NCBI GenBank assembly: GCA_030691295.1
Contig: JAUYEQ010000339.1
Span: 1-7,197 of the forward strand
DNA length: 7,197 nt
Source of the DNA: Bacteroidota bacterium
Lineage (GTDB): Bacteria > Bacteroidota > Bacteroidia > Bacteroidales > Prolixibacteraceae
Reading direction: 5' to 3'
In this document: piece after piece, positions 1 through 5,640 of the stretch
How the letters are laid out: every line of letters begins with the position of its first letter
How positions within the stretch are numbered: position 1 is the stretch's first letter
Position numbers and translations under genes: made by a program
Notes under the pieces: generated by a model
What the model was told of the DNA's origin: nothing
Seen by the model: the letters and a program-made list of their open reading frames with translations, nothing else
Database searches by the model: none

Positions 1-251
1 TAACTTTTAGATCATAATCCAAACCAGGAACGCAGTTTGATTATGAACGGAGTTGAACGTTACCTCCGGCAACCGAGCCCTTATAGGAATTGAATTGTGA
101 TTTTGTGTTTTGAAGAGTGGGGATTTCGTTTCCCCCGATGCGCCTAAGATCCCGAAAATGTGTTTCCCAACATTTTAATTTCTGAATAAAATGTACTTAC
201 TTAGCAGCACAGTACAGGACAACAAAAAATCTTTAACTCAAATTATAAAAA
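1..251. other. Intergenic region upstream of fucI, rich in inverted repeats
   Basis: I see no convincing gene, tRNA or known riboswitch here. The stretch holds several inverted repeats: TCATAATC (12-19) with GATTATGA (39-46), extended inward by AAAC (21-24) with GTTT (35-38) past one bulged C; CGGAG (48-52) with CTCCG (64-68); GGGGA (119-123) with TCCCC (131-135); and AAAATGT (155-161) with ACATTTT (170-176). None is followed by a proper T-run, so none is a clear terminator. From 177 the DNA becomes AT-rich and runs into an A-rich ribosome-binding zone before ATG 252. No good TAnnTTTG element lies between 177 and 251, so the fucI promoter was not located. A 51-codon open frame on the minus strand (196 down to 41) has no ATG and is not called. 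Confidence 0.6.
155..176. promoter_or_regulatory. Inverted repeat upstream of fucI, possible operator or weak hairpin
   Basis: AAAATGT at 155-161 is the exact reverse complement of ACATTTT at 170-176, with an 8-nt spacer (GTTTCCCA). The repeat lies 76 nt before the fucI start codon, where a repressor site or a leader hairpin would be plausible. It could also be the weak terminator of a gene to the left of the window, since AATTT follows it. The sequence alone does not separate these options. Confidence 0.25.
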
Positions 252-2039
252 ATGACTCAAAACAGCAGATTAATTGGTCGTTTGCCCAAAGTTGGCATCC
301 GGCCGGTGATTGACGGCAGAGAAATGGGCGTTCGCGAATCGCTCGAAGTGCAGACCATGAACATGGCCAGGGCTGCCGCGAAGTTTATCGAGGAAAACCT
401 TCGGTTCCCAAGTGGCGAGAAAGTGGAATGCGTAATTGCCGATACCACCATTGGTGGTGTTGCCGATGCTGCCTCGTGTGCCGATAAATTTGAAAAAGAA
501 GGCGTTGGCGTGTCGCTGACAGTTACTCCCTGCTGGTGCTACGGAACAGAAGTAATGGACACTACCCCCATGTTGCCCAAAGCTGTTTGGGGTTTCAACG
601 GAACCGAGCGTCCGGGTGCTGTTTACCTTGCTGCTGCCCTTGCAGGTTATTCGCAGAAAGGACTTCCGGCTTTTGGAATCTATGGCCGCGATGTTCAGGA
701 TTCGGGCGATACCAGCATTCCTGCCGATGTTCAGGAAAAATTGCTGCGCTTCGTAAAAGCTGCACTGGCTTCAGCACAAATGAAAGGAAAGTCGTATTTA
801 TCCATCGGCTATTCTTCGATGGGCATTGCCGGTTCGATGGTCGATCCTGATTTCTTTCAGGAGTACCTTGGAATCCGCACTGAATTTGTTGAATCGGTTG
901 AGTTTTTACGCCGGATTGAACAGGGCATTTTTGATCAGGAAGAATACGCAAAAGCGCTGGCATGGACCAAAGCCAACTGCATGGAAGGCGATGACCCCAA
1001 CCGTGCAGAGAAACAATCGTCGCGCGAGCGGAAAGACTGGGAATGGGAAATTGTGGTAAAAATGACCCTGATTGCCCGCGATTTAATGATCGGAAACCCA
1101 AAACTAAAGGCAATGGGTTTTGGTGAAGAATCGAAAGGGCGAAATGCCATTTTGGGCGGCTTCCAGGGACAACGTCAGTGGACTGATTATTATCCGAATG
1201 CTGATTTTACCGAAGCCATTCTGAATTCATCGTTCGACTGGAACGGTATCCGTCAGGCTTTTGTATTTGCCACCGAAAACGACAGCCTGAACGGCGCGTC
1301 CATGTTGTTTGGACATTTGCTGACCAACACTTCCCAGATTTTCTCGGACGTTCGCACCTACTGGAGTCCCGATGCAGTTAAACGCGTCACCGGCAAAGAA
1401 TTAACAGGAACCGCAGCAAACGGAATTATCCACCTGATCAACTCCGGCTCGACCACCTTGGATGCAACTGCGCAGCAAAAAGATGCAACCGGAAACCCTG
1501 CAATGAAAGCTTTCTGGGAAATCAGTAAAGAAGAAGCTGCGTCCTGCCTCGAAAATACACGCTGGTGTCCTGCCGATCTGGGCTATTTCCGCGGAGGTGG
1601 CTATTCATCGCAGTTCAAAACTTCAGGAGAAATGCCGGTTACCATGTCGCGCATCAACCTTGTAAAAGGAATTGGCCCCGTTTTGCAAATTGCCGAAGGC
1701 TGGACCGTTGAATTGCCGGATGATGTGCACCAGATGTTGGACAAACGTACCAATCCAACCTGGCCAACAACCTGGTTTGTTCCACGTTTGGCCGACAACG
1801 ATGCCTTTAAAGATGTATATAGCGTGATGGCCAACTGGGGCGCCAACCACGGAGCAATTTCGTACGGACACATCGGAGCCGACCTGATTACACTGGCATC
1901 GATTCTCCGCATTCCGGTAAACATGCACAATGTAAGCGACGACCAGATTTTCAGGCCTAGCGCATGGTCGGCTTTCGGAACAAACAAAGAAAGCGCTGAT
2001 TACCGCGCCTGCGCCACATACGGCCCGCTGTATAAATAG
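252..2039 (+). CDS. fucI: L-fucose isomerase
   Basis: This 595-aa cytoplasmic enzyme is predicted to interconvert L-fucose and L-fuculose (and D-arabinose and D-ribulose), the first step of L-fucose catabolism, using Mn2+. The length is close to the 591 aa of E. coli FucI, and the usual three-part fold (N1 about 1-177, N2 about 178-357, C-terminal about 358-595) fits throughout. The catalytic and metal-binding residues known from E. coli, E337, D361 and H528, appear here as E342 (in ATENDSLNG), D366 (in [10 protein letters not shown]) and H533 (in [10 protein letters not shown]), all at the same +5 offset, so the active site is intact and the alignment has no gaps between them. The ATG at 252 follows an A-rich stretch typical of Bacteroidota and gives a normal N-terminus ([14 protein letters not shown]). 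No stop or frameshift is seen. A FucR-like regulator follows downstream, supporting a fucose rather than arabinose role. The gene looks richer in G+C than its neighbours. Confidence 0.97.
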   Translation: MTQNSRLIGRLPKVGIRPVIDGREMGVRESLEVQTMNMARAAAKFIEENLRFPSGEKVECVIADTTIGGVADAASCADKFEKEGVGVSLTVTPCWCYGTEVMDTTPMLPKAVWGFNGTERPGAVYLAAALAGYSQKGLPAFGIYGRDVQDSGDTSIPADVQEKLLRFVKAALASAQMKGKSYLSIGYSSMGIAGSMVDPDFFQEYLGIRTEFVESVEFLRRIEQGIFDQEEYAKALAWTKANCMEGDDPNRAEKQSSRERKDWEWEIVVKMTLIARDLMIGNPKLKAMGFGEESKGRNAILGGFQGQRQWTDYYPNADFTEAILNSSFDWNGIRQAFVFATENDSLNGASMLFGHLLTNTSQIFSDVRTYWSPDAVKRVTGKELTGTAANGIIHLINSGSTTLDATAQQKDATGNPAMKAFWEISKEEAASCLENTRWCPADLGYFRGGGYSSQFKTSGEMPVTMSRINLVKGIGPVLQIAEGWTVELPDDVHQMLDKRTNPTWPTTWFVPRLADNDAFKDVYSVMANWGANHGAISYGHIGADLITLASILRIPVNMHNVSDDQIFRPSAWSAFGTNKESADYRACATYGPLYK

Positions 2040-2059
2040 GATCGAAGCAATATCCTTTG

Positions 2060-2079
2060 CCGTTCACTTCAGTGAACGG
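2060..2079. promoter_or_regulatory. Perfect 20-nt palindrome after fucI, candidate operator
   Basis: The sequence CCGTTCACTTCAGTGAACGG has 9-nt arms that are exact reverse complements around a central TC (as RNA, an 8-bp stem with a TTCA loop). It starts 20 nt after the fucI stop codon. No T-run follows, so it is unlikely to be a terminator. It directly follows TATCCTTTG (2051-2059), which resembles the Bacteroidota -7 element TAnnTTTG with one extra base, so a dimeric repressor bound here could cover the start of a transcript for the downstream regulator. GntR regulators bind palindromes of this size as dimers. The role as operator is inference. Confidence 0.4.
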
Positions 2080-2114
2080 ACACAATGCAATAATTGCTAA
2101 CTTCGCAACATAAA

Positions 2115-2135
2115 ATGAATAAAAGCCTGGATTGA
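2115..2135 (+). promoter_or_regulatory. Possible six-codon leader ORF running into the terminator stem
   Basis: ATG at 2115 opens a frame reading MNKSLD and stops at TGA 2133-2135. Codons 3 to 6 and the stop overlap the whole left arm of the terminator hairpin at 2121-2153. A ribosome on this frame would prevent the hairpin from forming, as in translational attenuation. There is no Shine-Dalgarno sequence, but genes in this phylum generally lack one. Such a short ORF can easily arise by chance, so this is only a suggestion. Confidence 0.15.
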
Positions 2136-2154
2136 TATTCAATTCAGGCTTTTT
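2121..2154 (+). terminator. Strong intrinsic terminator between fucI and the regulator
   Basis: The left arm AAAAGCCTGGATTG (2121-2134) pairs over 14 positions with CAATTCAGGCTTTT (2140-2153), with a single G-U wobble and the loop ATATT; a run of five T ends at 2154. This is a textbook rho-independent terminator and the natural 3' end of the fucI transcript. The flanking A-run could let it also act on the minus strand. It ends only 13 nt before the regulator start codon, leaving no room for a promoter between them. The regulator must therefore be reached by read-through, or by a promoter at or upstream of the hairpin. Confidence 0.85.
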
Positions 2155-2167
2155 CAAAATAAACCCA

Positions 2168-3163
2168 ATGGAAAAATTTGATTTTAAACTCGATGAAGGT
2201 TCGTCGCAAACCAAGTTACAGCAACTGATTCATGCGGTCAGCGAAGCCATCAATCTGGGAATTCTGAAAGAAGGCGATTTTCTGCCCTCAGTGAATCAAC
2301 TAAGCAAAGATGCCGGCATTTCGCGCGACACCATATTCAAGGCCTATTCGATTTTAAAGCAGCGGAGCATTATTTCATCCACTCCCACCAAAGGTTATTT
2401 TGTGGCCTCCGAATCATACAAGGTATTTGTTTTGCTGGACGATTTCAGCGGTTTCAAAGAACAACTGTACAAATCGTTCAGGGCAAACCTTCCTGACAAT
2501 TATACGGTTGACCTGCTGTTTCACCATTACAATCCTGAAGTTTTTGATCAACTTATATTGAATAGCCTCGGTCGTTACAGTGTGTATATCGTCATGAATA
2601 TCGACAATAAAAACCTGGAAGAGGTTGTCAGGAAAATTGATCCGAAGAAGCTGCTCATACTGGATATGGGAAGTGATCCGAAAAATGAAATCTCTTATTT
2701 GACACAGGATTTCAATCAGGCAGTGTACGATTGCCTGAATTCAGGATTGGAACTTATAAGGAAATACCAGGAATTTATACTCGTTTTTCCACAAAATACG
2801 CCCCATCCGGTTGAAACCATCGATGCCTTTAACCGGTTTTGTGATAACCATCAGATCAATCACACAGTTTTAGATCAGATCGAGAACCGGGAAGTTCAGC
2901 CCGGTCAGGCCTATCTCGTGATCAAGGATTCCGATCTGGTTAAAATTGTAAAAGACTGCAAGAAAAACGGATACAAAATAGGGTCAGAGGTAGGAATTGT
3001 CTCCTACAATGACTCGCCGATGAAAGAAATTGTGGGGGCAGGCATCACCGTAATTTCAACTGATTTTGTGCGGATGGGTAAAGATTGTGCCAATTTTATC
3101 GTCAGTAAAGAAAAGCTGGCTGAAGTAATTCCAACCAGCTTAATTGTGAGGGGCTCATTGTAA
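2168..3163 (+). CDS. fucR: GntR-family regulator with periplasmic-binding-like effector domain, probable FucR
   Basis: This 331-aa protein is predicted to be a cytoplasmic, sugar-responsive DNA-binding regulator. Residues about 14-80 form a GntR winged helix: LPSVNQLSKDAGISRDTIFKAY holds the helix-turn-helix in two parts (LPSVNQLSKDAG, then ISRDTIFKAY) and STPTKGYFVAS is the wing. Residues about 84-331 look like a LacI-type periplasmic-binding fold (KVFVLLDDFSGF at its start; VGIVSYNDSP and ITVISTDF near the end), which would bind a sugar or sugar phosphate. This architecture is that of FucR in Bacteroides, which controls the fucose operon, and the position directly after fucI supports that role; the effector is inferred, not seen. 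The frame also extends upstream to a TTG at 2132, but that lies inside the terminator stem, so ATG 2168 is chosen; it gives the expected short N-terminal lead-in. Other GntR/LacI-hybrid regulators of sugar use, such as arabinose types, remain possible. Confidence 0.85.
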   Translation: MEKFDFKLDEGSSQTKLQQLIHAVSEAINLGILKEGDFLPSVNQLSKDAGISRDTIFKAYSILKQRSIISSTPTKGYFVASESYKVFVLLDDFSGFKEQLYKSFRANLPDNYTVDLLFHHYNPEVFDQLILNSLGRYSVYIVMNIDNKNLEEVVRKIDPKKLLILDMGSDPKNEISYLTQDFNQAVYDCLNSGLELIRKYQEFILVFPQNTPHPVETIDAFNRFCDNHQINHTVLDQIENREVQPGQAYLVIKDSDLVKIVKDCKKNGYKIGSEVGIVSYNDSPMKEIVGAGITVISTDFVRMGKDCANFIVSKEKLAEVIPTSLIVRGSL

Positions 3164-3266
3164 GGGTGTGAATGATGTAACAATTTGCATAAATTCTGCA
3201 ACATTACCGCAATTGGCTACACTACTTTTATACGATTAAGATTCATCTCTTAAACTGTCGTTGTTG

Positions 3267-3284
3267 CACAAAGTTTTATTTGTG
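3267..3284. promoter_or_regulatory. Inverted repeat upstream of the beta-barrel gene
   Basis: CACAAA (3267-3272) and TTTGTG (3279-3284) are exact inverted copies around the 6-nt spacer GTTTTA, 56 nt before the next start codon. The right arm overlaps TATTTGTG, a 7-of-8 match to TAnnTTTG, but I find no good -33 element at the right distance. This could be an operator near an unlocated promoter, or chance in AT-rich DNA. I see no clear terminator for the preceding regulator between 3164 and 3340. Confidence 0.25.
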
Positions 3285-3340
3285 ATCCAATACGGCAATA
3301 GAAATGAATAAACAATCGTTCTTATAAAAAACACACAATT

Positions 3341-3919
3341 ATGAAAACACTTACAATTATTGGCCTGTTGGCGCTATTTGCGTTCACAGGAAATGCTCAG
3401 GGAGTTTTTGACGCAGGTTTAAAAGCGGGTATAAATACTTCAAAAATATCAACATCGAAGGATAATTATACTCCGGAAACAATTAACAATTATCAGTTTG
3501 GCGCTTTTGCCCGTATTAATATGGGTTTCATTTACATTCAGCCTGAAGCCTATTTTAACTCGAAGGGTGGAGAGTACATCGACAAGCTTGACGCTTCAAC
3601 GGCTAATTCTTTTAACATGAAAACAATTGACGTTCCGGCTTTGCTTGGGTTGAAAATCATCAATCAGGAAGCCTTCAATGTGCGTGTTATGGCAGGTCCG
3701 GTTTTTTCATTTGTTACCGATAAAAGCGCCAAAGGTCAATTTACCGAAGACAATCTGGAAAACAATTTCTTCGGTTGGCAGTATGGAGCTGGTGTCGATT
3801 TTTTGTTCCTGACACTCGATGTCAGAAAGGAAACTTATAGCAATGACATCTATGCTTCGCCTGATTTCAATACGAAAAAGGGTAATTTCGTAGTAAGTCT
3901 GGGCATAAAGTTGTTTTAA
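3341..3919 (+). CDS. PorT-like small outer-membrane beta-barrel protein
   Basis: This 192-aa protein is predicted to be exported and to form a small outer-membrane beta-barrel of the Bacteroidota PorT-like (outer membrane protein beta-barrel) type. Residues 1-20 form a signal peptide (MKT, a hydrophobic core, then GNAQ), with likely cleavage after A19 or Q20. The mature part opens with GVFDAGLKAGINTSKIS, the usual first strand of the family, and continues in alternating strands such as YQFGAFARINMGFIYIQPEAYF (about 51-72, with family-typical IQPE), VRVMAGPVFSFV (115-126) and WQYGAGVDFLFLTLDVRKE (146-164). It ends GNFVVSLGIKLF, with the terminal phenylalanine expected for barrel assembly by the BAM complex. 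The ATG at 3341 follows an A-rich stretch and yields a clean signal peptide. Substrate and function are unknown. The next exported protein gene starts 24 nt downstream. Confidence 0.85.
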   Translation: MKTLTIIGLLALFAFTGNAQGVFDAGLKAGINTSKISTSKDNYTPETINNYQFGAFARINMGFIYIQPEAYFNSKGGEYIDKLDASTANSFNMKTIDVPALLGLKIINQEAFNVRVMAGPVFSFVTDKSAKGQFTEDNLENNFFGWQYGAGVDFLFLTLDVRKETYSNDIYASPDFNTKKGNFVVSLGIKLF

Positions 3920-3939
3920 TCTTCAGATTCTTATCTTTA
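3910..3939 (+). promoter_or_regulatory. Candidate Bacteroidota promoter for the secreted protein gene at 3944
   Basis: TATCTTTA (3932-3939) matches seven of eight positions of the -7 element TAnnTTTG, and GTTG (3910-3913) lies 18 nt before it as a candidate -33 element (TTTG, usual spacing 19-21). Only 4 nt separate the -7 element from ATG 3944, so the transcript would start at or next to the start codon and be nearly leaderless. The element overlaps the end of the upstream barrel gene, so co-transcription with it is also possible. Confidence 0.4.
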
Positions 3940-3943
3940 CCGT

Positions 3944-4489
3944 ATGAAACGGTTAATTTTATTAATGATTTCCTTTTGTGCAGCGCTTTGTGTTTCTGCA
4001 CAGGAGGAAATTTTTTCAGATAGTATTTCAGTTGAGCGTGGGCAAATCAAAGTCAGGCAGCCAATTATGGAGCGAACTTTGAAGTTTGATGAAACTGCTT
4101 TCCCCATCGAATTTGATTTGCTGGATCCCTCGATATTTAACCAGCCACTCCTACCCGATTACAACAAAAACCTCGATTTCATCAAGTATTTGAAACCATC
4201 AAAAACAACCGGTTTTTCTCAATATACTGAAAGGTTCTCTTTCAACCCGGTTTTCCCTTACGGACATGTTTTTAACCAAAGCAGTTACGAGCTGAACAAC
4301 CGAGTTTCTTTTGGCGGAAACAGTTTTGGAGCCCGGTCGGCTTTTGAACCACCAAAACTGAATTCCTCGATTCAGGATATGAGTATCAAAGGAGCCAGCA
4401 TGTTCCTTCAGTACAAAGTAAACGACCGGTTTAAAGTACAAACCCGGGTAAGCATCTCCAATCGCCCTTCTACTCCTTGGGAACCATGA
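3944..4489 (+). CDS. Secreted protein of unknown function
   Basis: I do not recognise a named family in this 181-aa protein. Residues 1-20 are a good Sec signal peptide (MKR, a hydrophobic core, then CVSAQ), with cleavage likely after A19 or Q20. Residues 21-80 are mixed and acidic to polar, without membrane helices. The second half is aromatic and glycine-rich (NSFGARSAFEPPKL) and contains a strand-turn-strand pattern, FLQYKVNDRFKVQTRVSIS at about 153-171, resembling an outer-membrane beta-hairpin. The only cysteines are in the signal peptide. A periplasmic or outer-membrane location is therefore likely. The protein ends PSTPWEP without the usual terminal phenylalanine of barrels, which may mean a natural short family or an early end. 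It starts 24 nt after the PorT-like gene, so the two may work together at the envelope, but that is only proximity. Confidence 0.7.
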   Translation: MKRLILLMISFCAALCVSAQEEIFSDSISVERGQIKVRQPIMERTLKFDETAFPIEFDLLDPSIFNQPLLPDYNKNLDFIKYLKPSKTTGFSQYTERFSFNPVFPYGHVFNQSSYELNNRVSFGGNSFGARSAFEPPKLNSSIQDMSIKGASMFLQYKVNDRFKVQTRVSISNRPSTPWEP

Positions 4490-4552
4490 TCTGAATGTCC
4501 TTTTCTCCGGAATATCTTTTATGAATCACACCTGATTAATCAACATTTCAAC

Positions 4553-4560
4553 TAAATTTG
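4553..4560 (+). promoter_or_regulatory. Candidate -7 element for the YkgJ-ArfB-GNAT cluster
   Basis: TAAATTTG is an exact match to the Bacteroidota -7 consensus TAnnTTTG and lies 24 nt before ATG 4585. The last three bases, TTG, are the first codon of a longer reading of the downstream frame, which argues against that longer start. A good -33 TTTG is missing at the expected distance. A perfect 10-bp palindrome, TGATTAATCA (4533-4542), sits 10 nt upstream and could be an operator. Confidence 0.45.
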
Positions 4561-4584
4561 GGACACTTTACACGGATTAATTCT

Positions 4585-5208
4585 ATGTTGGATAAAATCA
4601 AAAAAATTGAGCGGGTTTTTAAACAATTGGACAAGGAAACTGAAAAATTTGGCAGGCAATCAAATCTTAAATGTCTGACAAATTGCAATTTGTGCTGCCT
4701 GAAAAAGGATTTGGAAGCCAATGTCCTTGAATTTCTTCCGCTCGCCTATTACCTGGTAAAAAATAACCTTCACGAAGCCGCTTTGGATCTCATAGCTGCC
4801 AATCCTGAACATTGCATCAATCTGGCCATCAATCTGGCCATCAATCAGGTTCCGGGGCAAACTGCCGGTTGTTCTAATTACGACCATCGCGGCATGGTTT
4901 GCAGGCTTTTTGGTTTTTCAGGCGTAAAAGATAAAAACTCGAAACTGGCGATTTACACTTGTTCTCACATGAAGAACGAGTATCCGCAGGAGTTCAGAAA
5001 TGCCATGGAACGCATTAATTCAGGCATGGAAATTCCGATGGTTACCGATTTTTATTATCAGATCTACTTCCTCGACAGCCACATGGCCAACGATTACAAT
5101 CCAATCAATGTGAGCATCCGAAAAGCCATTGAAAAAGTGGCCTATTATTTCGAGAACAAATCAGGAAGAGAAAATATTTCCGATCAGGTTATCCAGGATA
5201 AAAAATAA
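4585..5208 (+). CDS. YkgJ-family cysteine-cluster protein
   Basis: This 207-aa cytoplasmic protein carries the cysteine pattern of the YkgJ family (zinc/iron chelating cluster proteins): C30-x3-C34-x2-C37-C38 near the N-terminus, then C96, C106 in VCRLFGF, and C126 in IYTCSH. C77 is extra. These residues probably bind Zn2+ or an iron-sulfur centre; the biochemical role of the family is not established. An N-terminal helix (about 3-25, charged and coiled-coil-like) precedes the cluster. The start is placed at ATG 4585. A TTG nine codons upstream also opens the frame, but it lies inside the putative -7 promoter element. Codons 77-88 are encoded by a 12-bp tandem repeat (INLA repeated). The stop is only 6 nt before arfB, suggesting co-transcription. 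Confidence 0.85.
   Translation: MLDKIKKIERVFKQLDKETEKFGRQSNLKCLTNCNLCCLKKDLEANVLEFLPLAYYLVKNNLHEAALDLIAANPEHCINLAINLAINQVPGQTAGCSNYDHRGMVCRLFGFSGVKDKNSKLAIYTCSHMKNEYPQEFRNAMERINSGMEIPMVTDFYYQIYFLDSHMANDYNPINVSIRKAIEKVAYYFENKSGRENISDQVIQDKK
4815..4846 (+). repeat. 12-bp in-frame tandem repeat inside the YkgJ-family gene
   Basis: CATCAATCTGGC occurs perfectly twice (4815-4826 and 4827-4838) and is followed by a third partial copy, CATCAATC (4839-4846). It encodes INLAINLAINQ. Because the unit is a multiple of three, gain or loss of a copy would change protein length by four residues without shifting the frame. Confidence 0.95.
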
Positions 5209-5214
5209 AAATAA

Positions 5215-5631
5215 ATGTCAGAAGCAATTTTAAATATTCCGGATCTATCAGCCGAATTTATTTTCCAGGCTTCGCGCAGCAGTGGCCCTGGTGGACAGAA
5301 TGTTAACAAAGTAAATTCGAAAATCGAACTTCGTTTCAACATTCAAAATTCATCCATTTTAACTGATGATCAAAAGGAAATACTTTTAACAAAGCTTTCG
5401 ACTAAAATAAGTTCTGATGGTTTCCTGATCGTAATTTCACAGCGCGACCGTTCGCAGCTCGTTAACAAGGAAGATGCCATAAGGAAATTATATGAGCTGA
5501 TTGAAAAGGCTTTGCGTCCGGTTAAACGCCGCAAAAGTACCCGGCCAACCCGAAGTTCAGTAGAAAAAAGATTGACTGGAAAACGAATAAAAGCCGACAT
5601 CAAACAAAACCGTCAAAAGCTGGATGACTAA
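5215..5631 (+). CDS. arfB: Peptidyl-tRNA hydrolase ArfB (alternative ribosome rescue factor)
   Basis: This 138-aa protein is predicted to rescue ribosomes stalled on mRNAs without a stop codon by entering the empty A site and hydrolysing the peptidyl-tRNA ester. The catalytic loop SSGPGGQNVNKVNSK contains the GGQ motif at residues 26-28, next to its place in E. coli ArfB (25-27). The domain continues to about residue 98. The rest is a strongly basic tail (RPVKRRKSTRPTRSS, then KRLTGKRIKADIKQNRQK), the part that occupies the empty mRNA channel in ArfB. Length matches E. coli ArfB (140 aa). The short size and basic tail exclude the release factors RF1 and RF2, which share GGQ but have codon-recognition domains. 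It lies 6 nt after the YkgJ-type gene and 9 nt before the acetyltransferase, in a probable operon. Confidence 0.95.
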   Translation: MSEAILNIPDLSAEFIFQASRSSGPGGQNVNKVNSKIELRFNIQNSSILTDDQKEILLTKLSTKISSDGFLIVISQRDRSQLVNKEDAIRKLYELIEKALRPVKRRKSTRPTRSSVEKRLTGKRIKADIKQNRQKLDD

Positions 5632-5640
5632 GTTTCGCAA

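Noticed and set aside
98..105. TGATTTTG as the fucI promoter -7 element
   Set aside because: It matches seven of eight consensus positions but has no -33 TTTG at 19-21 nt upstream and would leave a leader of about 145 nt containing two hairpins. Not strong enough to call.
41..196. 51-codon minus-strand open frame upstream of fucI
   Set aside because: It has no ATG or other reasonable start and overlaps the inverted repeats; I cannot link it to a known family, so it is described under findings and not called as a gene.
595..1113. Open frame of 172 codons on the minus strand inside fucI
   Set aside because: It lies wholly within fucI, whose protein is well conserved with an intact active site. 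The translated sequence is rich in Q, P, R and S and resembles no family, as expected for a shadow frame in GC-rich coding DNA.
2060..2079. Palindrome as the fucI terminator
   Set aside because: No T-run follows it, whereas the hairpin at 2121-2154 has a longer stem and five T, so the latter is the terminator.
4442..4552. Frameshift at the end of the secreted protein gene
   Set aside because: I looked for a continuation of the protein after the stop at 4487-4489. The other frames give no barrel-like or otherwise convincing extension, and the following sequence looks intergenic.
4558..4584. TTG start for the YkgJ-family gene
   Set aside because: The TTG is the end of the candidate -7 element TAAATTTG, so it would not be transcribed from that promoter. 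ATG 4585 gives a normal N-terminus.
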